Notes under the pieces: generated by a model
What the model saw: the letters and a program-made list of their open reading frames with translations, nothing else
Told to the model about the DNA's origin: nothing
Databases searched by the model: none
Origin: Poa pratensis
Lineage: Eukaryota; Streptophyta; Magnoliopsida; Poales; Poaceae
Direction of reading: 5' to 3'
DNA: 64,000 nt
Assembly: GCA_947311845.1 (NCBI GenBank)
Contig: CAMZMU010000117.1
Location: forward strand, 72,945,444-73,009,443
In this document: one piece after another, positions 23,868 through 36,132 of the stretch
How the letters are laid out: every line of letters starts with the position of its first letter
Position numbering within the stretch: position 1 is the first letter of the stretch
Translations under genes and position numbers: made by a program

Positions 23868-26176
23868 TCACTCTTCGATGACTCCATTTGCGCTCTTGTT
23901 CGGCCTGAAGAAACCATAGCACCCAATCCTCTTTCTGCACCAGCACAAAAGGAGAGTTTTTTGTTAGACCCTGAATATAGAATGTTTGGCACGATCTGAG
24001 TTAGATGCGTGTTCTAGTCCCTAGTGGGGAGATGATAATTATATTAGCCGTTGCTGATTAGGACGTAAAGCATTTAGGCCATGATTGAAATTTAAGGTGA
24101 GAAGGAGCCGGACTTGAGCTTTTCATAAAGGAAGAAGAGCTAAAGTAGGCAATACTAGGAAGAAAGTTACAGGAGACCCGTTTGATCAGAAATTAGGTGC
24201 GATTGGAGTCCATGTAGCATCCAACAATTTTTGGCCAAACCTATTACCATCAACCTAGAGAGATGTGTCACGATCCAGAAACAATTAAGCAAAATTAGAA
24301 GTAATCTACCTGATGTTCATATTGTAATTGGTAAATATCACAACCCATAATATTTACCAACAATCTCATGCCCTGAAGTAAAATTAGAGCAAACAGGTTT
24401 GAACATTCCATGACATTTTTTTCTTCTAAAATCCAGAAACGAAATACTTGGGATTTATGCAAATGAGAAAGCAAAGAGAAGACTTGAAAAATGTGATCGT
24501 GTGGAGTCATGCCTCCTGCCCAAGAAGGCTGCCGGGTACAAGGAACTGACTGCTAAGTTGGGTTCTGATGAAACAATACAGACTTCGAGCTACGACTTAT
24601 CTTTTCCGTGTTGACCTATCTGCCCCCAAACCTCTGCCATGACTTCACACTAAGTAGAAGTCTAGAACTTCAACTCTTCCAGAAGGGGGGCACAATTAAT
24701 TTGAGTTGGCCTTTTCTTAGCAGCCTGAACTGTACAATTCTCACACTAGACGTATTTGCTGACGCAGGCTGATATCTTGATCAAGTCTTTTGTCATATGT
24801 GGCTCTGACCTGAGCATACTTTTTTTTTCTTATCCAAAAATTGTTATGGGAATTGGTATAATATCTGGACAAGAACAACTTTTTTTACTGCTATGGTCTA
24901 TGGACAGTAACTAACTGTCACTATATTCTTGGAAAACATTAATTCTAGGGGTAAAGGTAAAAACATTTAACAAGCATTGCTATAAAGAAATGTTAACCGG
25001 CAAGGAAACTACATCAATGAAAAATAAATGTTTCCGGATAATTGAGATTCAGAGAATTCCATCAACCTTAGTTTGCAATCTAACTCAAGAACCAAAAAAT
25101 TCTCATAAAACAAAATACTCTACAATCTGAAGCACTAGTAATTTCTTCACCAAATCCTTTTTTTCCCAGTTTTTTTTGAAGCAAGAACAAAGCCTGTTCA
25201 CAATAATCCAGAACCAAAATTCAGTTGTAAGGAAACAAGTAGAAGAGATTTACCTGCTTCTGCTCCTGGCCGGAGCTTTCAAGTTGGTGCCGCCATGGAC
25301 ATGTCCATTTGAATTCCTGCTGGCGCTGCTGTTGCTGCTGCTGCCGGCGCTGCTGGTCCTGCTGCTGCTCCCCGCCTCACTGAACTCGCTCTTCTTCCAC
25401 CATTCCTCCTCCCCCTCCTTCTTCTTCTTGCCCTGCTTCTCCTTGTTCGTCTTCTTGGGGGCGGCGGGTTTGGGCGACACCTTCTTCTTCCGGCCGACAG
25501 AGAGCGGCATGAAGAGCTTGATGAGCAGGCCGGTGTCCAGGCTGACGCTACGCTCTATGCTCCGGCTCCGCGTCCTCCCCATGGTCCTCTGCTTCCTCGC
25601 CGTCCCCTGTTTCTTGCCGCCGCTCTGTTTCTTGGCATCCTCATCATTCATCGGCATGGTCTCCGTCGCGACGTGGTTCTTCGGTTCGCCGCCTTGTTGT
25701 TCTGATCTCACGGGCACGGCTGGTGTGTGCCGTTGAGTCGGAGGAGGAGGTGGCGGAGGCAGCGAGGAGGGGCCGCGGGACTCGACGATGTCGCGGAGGG
25801 AGAGCTCGTAGGCGGCCTCGGGGAGGTCGCGGACGAGGTCGAGCATCTCGCGGCGGTACCCGGCGATGGCCTGCGCCCGCGACGGGGAGCTTCCCGCGGA
25901 GGCCGGGTAGAGCCGGTCGTAGTGGGGGTGTGGTGCCCAGAGCTGCGGAGACGGCGTGCCGGAGCCGGACTCGGGCGAGCCGGGCGTCGACGCCTGTAGC
26001 CACCGGAAGTCCTCCTCCCCCGCGCGCGGTGCCAACCTGTTCTCCGCCGGCGCCGCGGGCGGCCGGCGAGGCGGCAGCGCTCGCCTGTCGTCGGCGTCCG
26101 CCCGCCGCGCCATCGGTGGCAGCGGATCCCCCGGCAGGCTGAGCTCCCGCCTCCACTGCACCGACCGCGCTGCCAT
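23868..26176 (-). CDS. Plant protein of unknown function, two exons, 329 residues
   Basis: Exon 1 is 26176-25254 (ATG at 26176) and exon 2 is 23934-23868, joined by a GT-AG intron (donor CAG/GTAAAT, acceptor GGTGCAG). The spliced frame is exactly 330 codons including the stop. Visible parts: a basic/proline-rich N-terminus; DFRWLQASTPGSPESGSG (about 57-73); a helix-like YRREMLDLVRDLPEAAYELS with LRDIVE (about 107-132); a run of eight prolines (140-146); a basic stretch; a VSLDTGLLIKLFMPLSVGRK segment (about 211-230); Lys/Glu- and Ser-rich low complexity; and a C-terminal CYGFFRPNKS. No membrane segment or enzyme motif is visible. The architecture suggests a soluble, possibly nuclear, regulatory protein, but I do not recognise the family. 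If the intron is retained the frame ends at TAA just inside the donor, giving 308 residues. Confidence 0.65.
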
Positions 26177-26194
26177 CTGAGAGGAAGCGAGATC

Positions 26195-26220
26195 GAGAGA
26201 GAGAGAGAGAGAGAGAGAGA
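26195..26220. repeat. GA microsatellite in the 5' leader
   Basis: An uninterrupted (GA)13 run 18 bp upstream of the ATG at 26176, on the strand opposite to transcription (CT repeat in the transcript or promoter). CT-rich leaders are common in grass genes. Confidence 0.9.
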
Positions 26221-29079
26221 GGCGTGGAAAGGGATGGCGGGTGCCGGGTGCGGCGTGATTGAATGAGGTTTGCGGCGAGGGTTGGTTGCGCGCGGGCTTT
26301 AAAGGCTTGGTTGAAGTGGTGGTAAATTACGGCGTAGCTGCACCTGCACTTGGCGCGAGCAGCACGCACTGTTGGGCGCCGAATGTGGACGGGACACGTA
26401 CGCGCGAATGAGCGTCGTTGCGGCGGTTGCACGGCCTAGCAAGCTTGTCACTCGGATCGGGAAGGACCGTGTTCTCAAGCTCACGGCGATAATCACAAAA
26501 GGTGTTGCATAATTTTAATTTTATATCCATTGGTTTTATTACCGAGATACGAGACTCGAGATTGTTGGATTGGTATATTTTCTTGGAATTGCATTGGGGA
26601 AGAATAATGCAAATGCGCACAACATGATTTTATTTAGGTCACGTTAGGATGCTTTGGTTTTGAAATACTTCAGTCTTATAAATTGCTAAGCTACCAAACA
26701 TAGCCTACAAGTTTCGCCACGAACAACATCTTATAGAAGGTGGTGATGCTCGTTTATCAGTGTTGCCCGATCCATCGAATCAAGTGTTTGCCAAAGGCAC
26801 AAGTATTGCCGGCCACCACAAACCTCGCCAAAGTCTCCGCCATTTTCGATGGTGAAAGCAGTTACACGTCCTTGACGAGGCGGTCTAGATTCTCGGAGTG
26901 GAGGTACCGCCGCACAAGTTTGAAGATACCATGTGCTTATTCCCTGAGTATTTCAACTCTGATATTTCTGAATAGTTACATGTGTCCAAACGGAAGTCCA
27001 AAGTGTCCACGAGGGACTTGAGCGAGTTTCCCTTTGTGGTAGATAGGAGACCCATTGGGTTTGTGATTTATACTTAAACGGAGTGTCTGAGCCCATGGTC
27101 TGGTGCTCTGGGTAATTGTCCTTTATCTAGGTGCATGCCAGTTTCCCAAGAGGCTAATTTTTGTGTATTGGCTATATGTAGTTCCACCTTCACATCTCCA
27201 AGCATAGCTTTACCGAAACAAATACTACACTCAAGATAGCCCCTTGCTATAAGTTCCAACCTAAGATCTACTAGAAAGACTGTTGCAAGGAGAGTAAATG
27301 TGAATTGTTCTAAGGAGAAAAAGTGATTATGAAATCTTGCAAACTTGAGACTCTTGGCGATTTGTTCCCTTAGACTGTTCCAGACCCGTGAGACCTACCA
27401 ATGAATCTTGTTTGTCATAAAATCTAAAACATCGTTTCATATACATTGATGCATCTATTCACAACATTTTTTATTTCATGAATTCATATATGTTTCCTTA
27501 TTTTATTTGAAATATAATGTTCGCGATTTATGTTTGTTTTCTTGGTTTCGTAGTTTTTCTTTAACAATCGCCCTACCAGTTTTCTAAATTAGTTTTCTTG
27601 TAGTAGGTTGCTGCTTTTTAACCCCACACCGAAAAACAATCTTGGAATAATCCTGACTCTGTATTGTTTTCTTTGTTCTTGAAATTACTTATACATTATA
27701 ATTTTTGCGTGAGAGGTTTGAATAAAGTGTCGGACATGTTGTAGCTTTTAGGCAGATGGAAGTGAAAAGTGTGATTTATTTAGTTACGAAATTGAGTGGC
27801 AAGATTTAATATTTTATATGCAAGATTTTGCTTTTGAAACATCTATTCATCCCCTTACATAGTGCATACAACTACTTTTGTAACACCTAGTAAAATGGTT
27901 AGAAACGATTGAAACTTGTACAAAAATAAAAAATAGACAAATTACAGAAGATACAGAAGAACTATATTTATCTTTTCCCTTTGGATTTTTTTCAGTATGA
28001 TTTATCTCTACCGTTTTCGTATGTGGACAATTTGAAATGTAGAAAAAATGGGATGACTTTGTTGTTGCTGGGTGCAAGAAAGTCACTGCCTTCTAGATAG
28101 AAAGGTATGGGCGCTTAGTGCCTGCACGTAGGTGGCTGAGGCGCCACCAAGTGTCTAGAACGGATTGGGTTTTGGAAAACGGGCAACAAATTCCAGTCGG
28201 GAACGACATGTTTCTTTTCCGTTGAATTCTGTATAATCTCTGACCTTTGCTTTCGGTTAACAGTGATTGCAGTGGTTTTCTCCGACAAGCTAGAGAAGAA
28301 AATGAGAACGACATAATATTTCGATCCGTATATGCTCACTTTGTTGCTCTGTACAGCACGCATATGGTCCTATTGTCTCCCCCGCAAAAAATAAAATAAA
28401 AAATAGTGGTATTATTGGCAAACATTTCTTTGACCTTTTCCTAGCTCTTTGCAAACCAAGTTTTGCGAGGGAAAGATATTCTCATTACTCAGTTAAATAC
28501 AAAATGTTTGCTATGGTAGAAAAATAAATCTAGCCAACTTTCCGTAGATTTCGATGCAAAAAGATCATCGGAGAGATGTTACTGAGTTGATTTACGTCTA
28601 CGGTAAAGGGGCACGAAATGAGGCAAAAGCTATCTTTATGTGAGTTGACTCTGCACAAGCTATATAAAGTTAATTTTCTGACGAAACTCTACAGGTCCAC
28701 AGGAAACTCAATCACCGGTATGTGAGAACTTTTCGGGATATCTTGGACATGAGCTTGGGTAAAGTAAAAGTAAGTGACACATAATGCTGCAAGACGTGAA
28801 CTGATATTTATGTGTGCCACCAAAATTCGATGAAGATAACGTCATCGTGATTAAGACATTATAGATAACTTGTGAAGAAACATGTACCGTACGTTACGTG
28901 TTCCGTGTACTTGGGAGTATTTTTGTGAAGGAAGTAATTAGTTTTTGAGGCTTAAGGCAGGCAAACTACCATTCGATTAGATAGAAAAACAAAGTATTTT
29001 TTTACAATAGATCATCATGAGGAAAAGGGGCCATGTACGTCTAAACAGAAAAAAAAAAGTATAGGCAGTAAAACCCTAC
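26221..29079. other. Intergenic AT-rich region
   Basis: The first 100-150 bp is presumably the promoter of the gene ending at 26176 (minus strand CCTTTAAAGCC near 26300 may be a weak TATA-like site). Beyond that only short frames occur; 27074-27259 (minus, 61 codons) looks coding-like but is not recognised. No mobile-element ends were identified. Confidence 0.4.
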
Positions 29080-29084
29080 ACGCC

Positions 29085-29475
29085 GCGGTCTCCAGGCTCG
29101 TCTGTGAAGGCATAAGCCCTCATCTCAATCTCATCTTTCACCAAACGTACAACCTCTCCAATATTCATGGCCGTGTTTGAGAAAACCCTCATGGTGCGCT
29201 CCTTCCAAACACCCCAAATTATGTAGGTGATGATCCCGCTCACGGTTCTCTTCTTGCCCTTTGGAAGTTAGCAATGTAGTGGAGGCACCACCCGTCAAAG
29301 TCTCGATCCGTGTGGATGCAATGGAAGGGGTCGGCAGGTTGTTTGCCATAAGCACCGCGTCCCGCACGGCCTTGGTGAGTTGGTGAAGGAGCATTCGTGG
29401 CAAAGGTGCTACACCGTCTCGGGGTGAATGCGGCAAAGCTTGCAAATGAGATCATGCGGCCATCCTCGAAGTGAA
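29085..29475 (-). pseudogene. LINE fragment: reverse-transcriptase zinc-binding domain
   Basis: The minus strand reads CKLCRIHPETVHHLCHECSF-like sequence in one frame, then in shifted frames IITYIIWGVWKERTMRVFSN and RLVKDEIEMRAYAFTDEPGD. A Cys/His cluster followed by WGxWKERNxRxF is the C-terminal zf-RVT region of plant LINE ORF2 proteins. At least two frameshifts separate the pieces, and no upstream reverse transcriptase or 3' A-tail is visible. A dead 5'- and 3'-truncated copy. Confidence 0.7.
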
Positions 29476-29479
29476 GTAA

Positions 29480-29911
29480 TTGCCTGGATTAACCTCACCA
29501 ACGGTAAAATTATCCTTACAATCATCCTAGCTACCTGGCAGAATTTAGAGTCTGTAGGCGTACATCAGACACTTGAAGATTTGTGAGCGATGTATTGTGA
29601 GAAGAGAAAACAAAACCGACGTACTCCTCATGGAGGATCAGACTCGTAATAAGAATCAGGCTAAGAGAGTCGACTTTGTTACAGCTCTACGATATCACAT
29701 CTAATTTGAACTCTTTATATGATGTTGATTAATGTAGGAGACATATCATGTATATGTCGACTGTTTCATGGTCGACTCTAAATAATGTGTAGGGACATAA
29801 AAAAATCAAAGTCCTCCGGATTGCATCAGTCAATCAATTGATTAATCAGTGCGTGAATAAAATTGTTTCCCTAGTTCATGGTCATAATAAACTCAGGTGG
29901 ACTTTAGAGAA
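29480..29911. other. Sequence between the LINE fragment and the Copia element
   Basis: AT-rich with no frame above 50 codons and no recognised repeat. It ends at the AAAGA target duplication (29912-29916) of the Copia element. Confidence 0.5.
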
Positions 29912-29916
29912 AAAGA

Positions 29917-30134
29917 TGTTAAAAATAATAACCCTTACAGTTATTAGGGGAGAATCCCCGCTCCCACGTAGGTAGGAACCGTCCATGACGGTTTGCTCCC
30001 GAAACGTCGCCTCGCTATGTCGGTTGTAAAGGCGACGGTTCCCCTTGTATATAAGTGTGAAATCATCATCAATAAAGACAAGAGTTCGAATCATTTGTTG
30101 TCTCTCTCGTTCGCTCTCGATTTTACTTCCAACA
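29917..30134 (+). repeat. Copia 5' LTR (218 bp)
   Basis: Begins TG and ends CA. Contains a TATA-like TGTATATAAG at about 30043-30052 and AATAAAG near 30072, so promoter and polyadenylation signals are present. It is complete, unlike the 3' copy. Confidence 0.9.
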
Positions 30135-30159
30135 CGTTATCAGCACTGCTCGCGAGAGC

Positions 30160-31070
30160 GATTCCGACGAGAAGAAGAAGAACAGAAGAACATGGTAAAG
30201 GTGAGAAACGGAACCATGCCTCGAGTTCCGATGTCCCTGTTGCTTCGCCTCCTTCGCGCCGACGGCAGTGGCCACCGCTTCGTCGCTCGCCACCGCTGCC
30301 ATGGCGTTGACGGATTCCGCCGCTTCCAGCGTCATGTGCGCGACCTCCGCCGCTTCCGGCGTGGAGGTTGAATCAGCGCCGCCAGGACCTCCGTCGCCAC
30401 CACCGGAACGGCGTGGGGACCTCGGCGGCTCCGCCACCGCCGTTCTGGTGCTCGGTGCATGGCTGGGTAGTTTGCCCCCTGCACTAGTATGACTTCCCCG
30501 TCCAGGATGCGCCGCTGCAGCCTCCGACCCCAGCGGTTGTTGAAGCGGAAGCCGGCGCGCCGCTCACGAGGTCGCCGGCAGTGGCGCGCGTCCCGGGCGC
30601 GCCTCTCGTGCAGGTTCGCGACGGCGACGCGCTCGCCTTGGTGTTCGCACCAACCGGGGCCTCCGTCTTCGCCTTCGACTCCGGCATGGGTGGCTCCTCC
30701 AACCATACGGTTGTCGACGTCGACGCCGTCGCGCCGCGCCTGCCGTCCCCGACGCCAGCCACTCCTCCGCCTTCGCTGCGCTTGGGCGCTCGCCGCCGTC
30801 TCATGGCCCTGGGCGTCCCGCTGGCGAGTTCGCCATCGACCGGCCGCTCCGGCCGCTCTGGCACATGGAGCCCGGCCGCGCTCGGACTCGCGAACGGCGC
30901 CTCCAACGGTGTCGCCCCGGGGACCTTGCTCCCTGGAGGATCCTCCGACGAGGAAGAGGGCGGCCGGAACACCGCTCGCCGCCGGTGAACGCTGCTGCAG
31001 CGGCGTGCCAGGATGTGGCACTCGGCCGGGCATGGAAACCTCCGCCTGCGTCTCGTGAGAATGGGGATTG
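30160..31070 (+). other. GC-rich block between the Copia primer site and gag
   Basis: About 0.9 kb of very GC-rich DNA lies where a Copia leader should be short. Frames on both strands are open for 130-230 codons. The plus frame at 30581-30988 includes APLVQVRDGDALALVFAPTG and looks coding-like, but none matches Copia proteins or a family I know. It may be a captured host fragment or a family-specific leader. Confidence 0.45.
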
Positions 31071-31194
31071 AGAAATTGGGGATTATTTCAGTTCAACAAT
31101 CTAGTGTTATAACAGTAGTTCTAGCAGTGTTTTATTTATGTTTTAGACCTGTTAATATTTCTATTGAGTACAGATGTATTTCAGATCCTAATTT

Positions 31195-31425
31195 GATGTA
31201 ATATATTTCCACGTTTTTCACGTGTCGAGATTAATTACGTCTATTTGCAATTGAGATTTTTAATTTCTTGCAAATATAAATTCAGTACCTCTATAGTACT
31301 GTTTCTCTGTCGAGTATGATGTATTCCGAAATCCTTTTAAGATATGTATATATTTCCATGTTTGACACATGTCGAGATTAACATGTCTATTTGCAATTGA
31401 GATTTTCAGTTTCTTGCAAATATAG
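31195..31425. repeat. Diverged tandem duplication, unit about 150 bp, inside Copia
   Basis: The block TATATTTCCA..TGTCGAGATTAA..GTCTATTTGCAATTGAG..TTTCTTGCAAATATA occurs at about 31200-31279 and again at about 31350-31428. Copies are roughly 85-90% alike by eye. Confidence 0.75.
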
Positions 31426-31749
31426 ATGCAAAATTCAAAGTGATTTCCTCGAATTGATGTTTTGAAATCATGAGGTAGTGTGTAAATTTATGTACACCTA
31501 CTGTTTAAGTCTACTTTTTGTCATTTTTGACATTATGATTGCCAATGTGCTCTCCCATACATTTTAATTAGATTATGACATAAGGCATTCGAAGTGTGAG
31601 TATCTTATACTCCGCTAATGCTGCTAGATCTACTCCAAAATTTCAATTGGAGATTATCTACAACGTGTCATATTTAACAATTTGAGATTCACACTCATGA
31701 GTTCAAGCCCACTTCTTGAAACTTCATTTATTTTGCATAGTTCATTACG

Positions 31750-32355
31750 ACATGTCTACTATGCTCCCATCTGACAGGATCCTCCAGCAGCAGTACCGTG
31801 CACGCGACTACCAAGTCTATTCCAACCTTATTCATATTTTAATTCAGGCTGAAAAGCATGATGAGCTGCTCGCTAAGAATGGCTCTCAGCGTCCGGTTGG
31901 TTCTCAACCTTTACCTGAAATTCATATGAATGTCACGAATGGGCAAAAGTTTGATGCTGCCTTCACGACAAGCCTTCGAACTTCAATGGTAGGCGAAAAC
32001 GCAACCGGAACAGGAAGCCTAGAAACTCAGACCACGGGAAAGGCACCGCAAAGCATGTGTTTGAAATAACTAAGCTTTGCGACAAGTGTGGCTGATACAC
32101 GCATCCCACTAACAAGTGCAAGACCCCAAAGCATCTGGCCATTCTGTACTAGCAATCTCAGGGATGCAAAGCACCTCAAGGGAAAAGGTTTGATGCCAAC
32201 TTCAACCTTCCTCCAGATGACACCAATGGAGCTGCTTGTTCGCGAGATGTTCCTACTGGACCTTGCAACGCCATAACTCTCCATAAGTCAGAGGACCCTA
32301 CAGGTACGGAGAACATGATGGTTGAGTACGCCTCAACCAAATTGTTTGGAGACTT
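31750..32355 (+). pseudogene. Copia gag remnant with broken zinc knuckle
   Basis: A plus-strand frame carries QQQYRARDYQVYSNLIHILI and AEKHDELLAKN, typical of the C-terminal half of plant Copia Gag, then NGQKFDA. After a frameshift come a basic KRKRNRKPRN stretch and CDKCG-stop-YTHPTNKC, a zinc knuckle in which one residue is replaced by a stop. The N-terminal half of Gag is missing. Confidence 0.75.
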
Positions 32356-32639
32356 AAACTAGTCCGACTATCTCCTTAGTGGTCGTTTTATTAATGTCCA
32401 TTTGTGTTTGTTGTAATAGAACATATATATTGTATCAGCACTCTGATATAAATAAGATTGTATACATTCTATATATATGATAAAGATTTCCATATTGGAA
32501 CTTCTTCAATTCTATATATAGATTTCTACGAGTGCCAATCCGATGGATGTGGAACAAGTATATGAAAATGTACCCGCTCTGTGGAACAAGTATATAATGC
32601 AATTCCATCGGTCATGTTTTGCATGAGCTAAACTTTCCT

Positions 32640-33060
32640 AGTCATGAGATTTAGTTGCACATATTGTGCCAGTGGATCACTTCAGTCCCTTGAACACATT
32701 CAAGGTGATATTTGTTGTCCCAACCAATCATTGTTTGGACTAAAGATCGAATTAAAGCAATTCGAATGGACAAATATTGTTGCAGATTTCTCTTCACATG
32801 CCTCCACTATTTAGTGCATGGCTCCGAGGATCGAAATTCGGCACAATGTCCTATGTGTCCATACACAATTGTTTTTGGTGTCGTCTCTAATCAAAAGGAT
32901 TTTTCTCATTGCACGATCCATGTTAATGAAATTGCAATTTACCAACTTTACGTTGGAGTCATGCAGTTTTACACGCTGCTACTGACTAACTGCATATAAC
33001 AGTACTTCTCCTCTGCAATTGATACGTGAAATCCTCCGAGCTTTTCCCATCTGCGTAAGT
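32640..33060 (+). pseudogene. Copia integrase remnant
   Basis: Frames read HIQGDICCPNQ (around the first catalytic Asp), then IRMDK where the second catalytic Asp lies, then VHTQ and SLIKRIFLIARS, which follow the order of a Copia integrase core. Stops and deletions occur between them, so no enzyme can be made. Confidence 0.65.
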
Positions 33061-33899
33061 TCGGAAGCGCTTCACGCGTACCGATCTCACCACCGCAGCA
33101 TACATCATGGGCCCACATATTAGGGATCTATGTGGTGGTACATATCTCCGTCGATGTACCTTGAACCCCTCATCAGGGATGTATTCATAGCCCAGTACGC
33201 TGATTGCTTATATTTAAGGAGGATTATTTCCACGCATTAGGGGAAGATTTCAAGTACCACATCGAGTGCCAAGAAATCAATTGGGACTTCACGTTCCTGC
33301 TCATATCCACGTACTCAAGAATCTGGACTCTACGTTCGGATTCACAAATTTGCAACACATGCAAATAACCTGCCAGATTAATTTACTGATCTCAAAGGTG
33401 TTACAAAATCCTTCAATCCGGTTGAAATGCGCACGAAAGAGTGGAGGTATCAATAAAAACCACTCAACTCCCTGTTTTATAAAAAGAGGGGGACTAGTAC
33501 GGCCTCTGACCAGGATCCAGCTTTTCGCAAAGCAAGCAAGGAAATCGAGGATAAATCCTCTAAATCAGTAAATTCATGTCAACCTTGCGTTGATGAACAC
33601 CTAATGGGTAGTATACACCAAGTGGAAGTGAAACCTCCACAACCCCAGCTCCAGCTTGCACACACTGGCTGGGACATCGGAACACCCAGACTCACGCGTA
33701 TTGGGAAATCACGAAGAGTCATCAAGGGTGCATGATATTTGCTCCAACTATATCCATTCTGGAGACTCATATAACCAAAGCCTACAACTGTCGCCAAACA
33801 TCTCTTGTATGATTGCAAACAACCTTCACGATGATTCAGATCCAAAGACCATGGCCATGGCAGAGTGTGAACACACTTGCTAGGACTGCACTCATCAAA

Positions 33900-34335
33900 G
33901 GATGCGATCCAAGTAGATATAGCCTCGCTCTTCCAAACAAATTCCCTATGGGATTGTTCAATGTGTTTCCTTCCGGAAACGGAATGAGAAACACAAGGTG
34001 GTGAGAAAGCAAGGCTTGTAGCATAAGGTCGGGTTTCCGCAGAGATCCGAGACCTACTCTCCAGACATGAGTGAAATCTCGTTCCGATACATATATCATT
34101 GGCAGTACAAAATCATCTATCTGTGTAGTTGATAGGTGTAGTGACAACATATCCATGTGGATCACTAGATTCCGACATGCATGGGTTCCCAATGGAATCT
34201 CAGTCCGAATCGAAACGCAAATGCAACATGTATTGTGTAAAAATCAATAAGTCACTCCAAATCTTATTGTTGTCGGTATATTTTGGTACAACCGACATAG
34301 TGAGTTCCTTATACACAAGGATTACTCCTACCATG
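33900..34335 (+). pseudogene. Copia reverse transcriptase, N-terminal remnant
   Basis: In mixed frames the sequence reads ETYSPDMSEISFRYISLAVQ and VVTTYPCGSLDSDMHGFP. These correspond to the ETYSPV...FR...LA and AYLxGxLDxxIYM motifs of Copia reverse transcriptase. It is cut at 34340 by the nested LTR element and continues at 40994. Confidence 0.7.
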
Positions 34336-34340
34336 ATGAT

Positions 34341-35922
34341 TGATACGTCTCAAACGTATCTATAATTTTTGATGCTCCATGCTGTTATTATATCAATTGC
34401 TACATGTTTTGTTTACACTTCATAGCATTTTTATGCATTTTCTGGGACTAACCTATTAACAAGATGCCGAAGTGCCAGTTCCTGTTTTTTGCTGTTTTTT
34501 CTTTCAGAAAAGCTAGTCGCAAAATATTCTCGGAATTAGACGAAACAAAAAGGGACGCTCATATTTTCACCGACACGATCACGAAGTCCAAAGGGGAGAC
34601 GGAGACGAGCCACGAGGCCGCCTCGCCACCCTAGGGCGCGGCCAAGGGTGGGCCTGCGCTGGGCCCTGGCGAGGCCGCCTCGTGAAGCTTCCGACGCCGC
34701 CCTTTCGCCTATATATTCCCGATGTTCAGCGTACCCTAAAAACACCGATCATATTCCACGAAAAGTTCCGCTGCCGCCGTCGTCGCCAACCCTAGACCGG
34801 GAGGGTTCTGAAGCTTTTCCCGGCACCCTGCCGGAGGGGAGATCATCACCGGAGGGCTCTACATCGCCATGCCTGCCTCCGGAGTGATGCGTGAGTAGTT
34901 CATCCTTGGACTACGGGTCCATAGCAGTAGCTAGATGGTTGTCTCTCCACCTTGTACCTCCATGTTTAGATCTTGTGAGCTGCCTAACATGATCAAGATC
35001 ATCTTATTATAATGCTACATGTTGTGTTTGCTGGGATCCGATGAATATTGATACTATGAGCAAGTTGTTTATCAATCTATATGTTTATGTTGTTTATGAT
35101 CTTGCATGCTCTCCGTTGCTAGTAGATGCTTTGGCCAAGTAGATGCTTGTAACTCCAAGAGGGAGTATTTATGCTAGATAGTGGGTTCATGCCTCCAGAA
35201 ATCTGGGCTCGAGTTGACAGAAACGACTAAGGTTGTGGATGTGCTGTTGCCACTAGGGATAAAACAATGATGCATTGTCTACGTGTCATTTGCATTGTTT
35301 ACATTACACACTTTACTTCAAGCAATAATCTGTTGTTTGCAACTTAATACTGGAAGTGATGCGGATGCTGACCTGAAGGTGGATTATTTAGGCATAGATG
35401 AGTTGGATAGCAAGTCTATGTACTTTGTTGTAATGCCCAATTAAATCTCATAATGAACATCTTGTCGTATATTGCATTGTCATGCACTCTCTATTTGTCA
35501 ATTGCCCAGCTGTAATTTGTTCACCCAGCATGTTAGTTATCTTTTATGGAGAGACACCACTAGTGAACTGTGGATCCCGGTCCATTTTCCCTCATACTGA
35601 TAAAACCACCTACTGCAATCATCTGTTCCTTGTTATTTTCTGCAATCACTACTGTTTTCCACACTGTGCATTTAATCTTTGTTTTCAGCAAGCCAGAGAG
35701 ATTGACAACCTCTATGTTTCGTTGGGGCAAAGTAGTTTGGTTGTGTTGTGTGCAGGTTCCACGTTGGTGATCGAGTAACGGCGCCCATCAATAATCTTCT
35801 GAAGAACCTCCGTGTCCTCCTGGTTCGATAAACCTTGGTCATATTTCAAGGGAAAACTGCTGCTGCACTACATATACCTTCCTCTTGGTGTCTCCCAACG
35901 AACGTGTGAACTACACGCATCA
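34341..35922 (+). repeat. 5' LTR of the nested element (1582 bp)
   Basis: Begins TGATACGTCTCAAACGTATC. A TATA box (CCTATATATTCCC, about 34708-34720) lies just after a GC-rich stretch and marks the likely U3/R border. Ends at CGCATCA, ten bases before the primer site. Confidence 0.9.
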
Positions 35923-36132
35923 AGCACTTTTCTGGCGCCGTTGCCGGGGATACTGGAATCTCCAGATAGGGGAGTCTCACACTTCCAACCTCTTTACTTT
36001 GTTTTTGTCTTGCTTGTTTTATTTTATTTTATCTTGTTTGCTGTTAAAAATCAAAAACACAAAAAAATTAAATTCCTGCATCTTAGTTATTTCGAGTTGT
36101 AGTTTTTCTTGTCCTGTTTTAATTTTGCTAAA

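Noticed and set aside
25723..26142. Plus-strand 139-codon frame over exon 1 of the unknown gene
   Set aside because: Arg/Gly/Ala-rich shadow of the minus-strand exon, which has a spliced partner and an ATG in context.
27074..27259. 61-codon minus frame as a gene
   Set aside because: Looks mildly coding-like but has no start context, splice partners or recognisable family.
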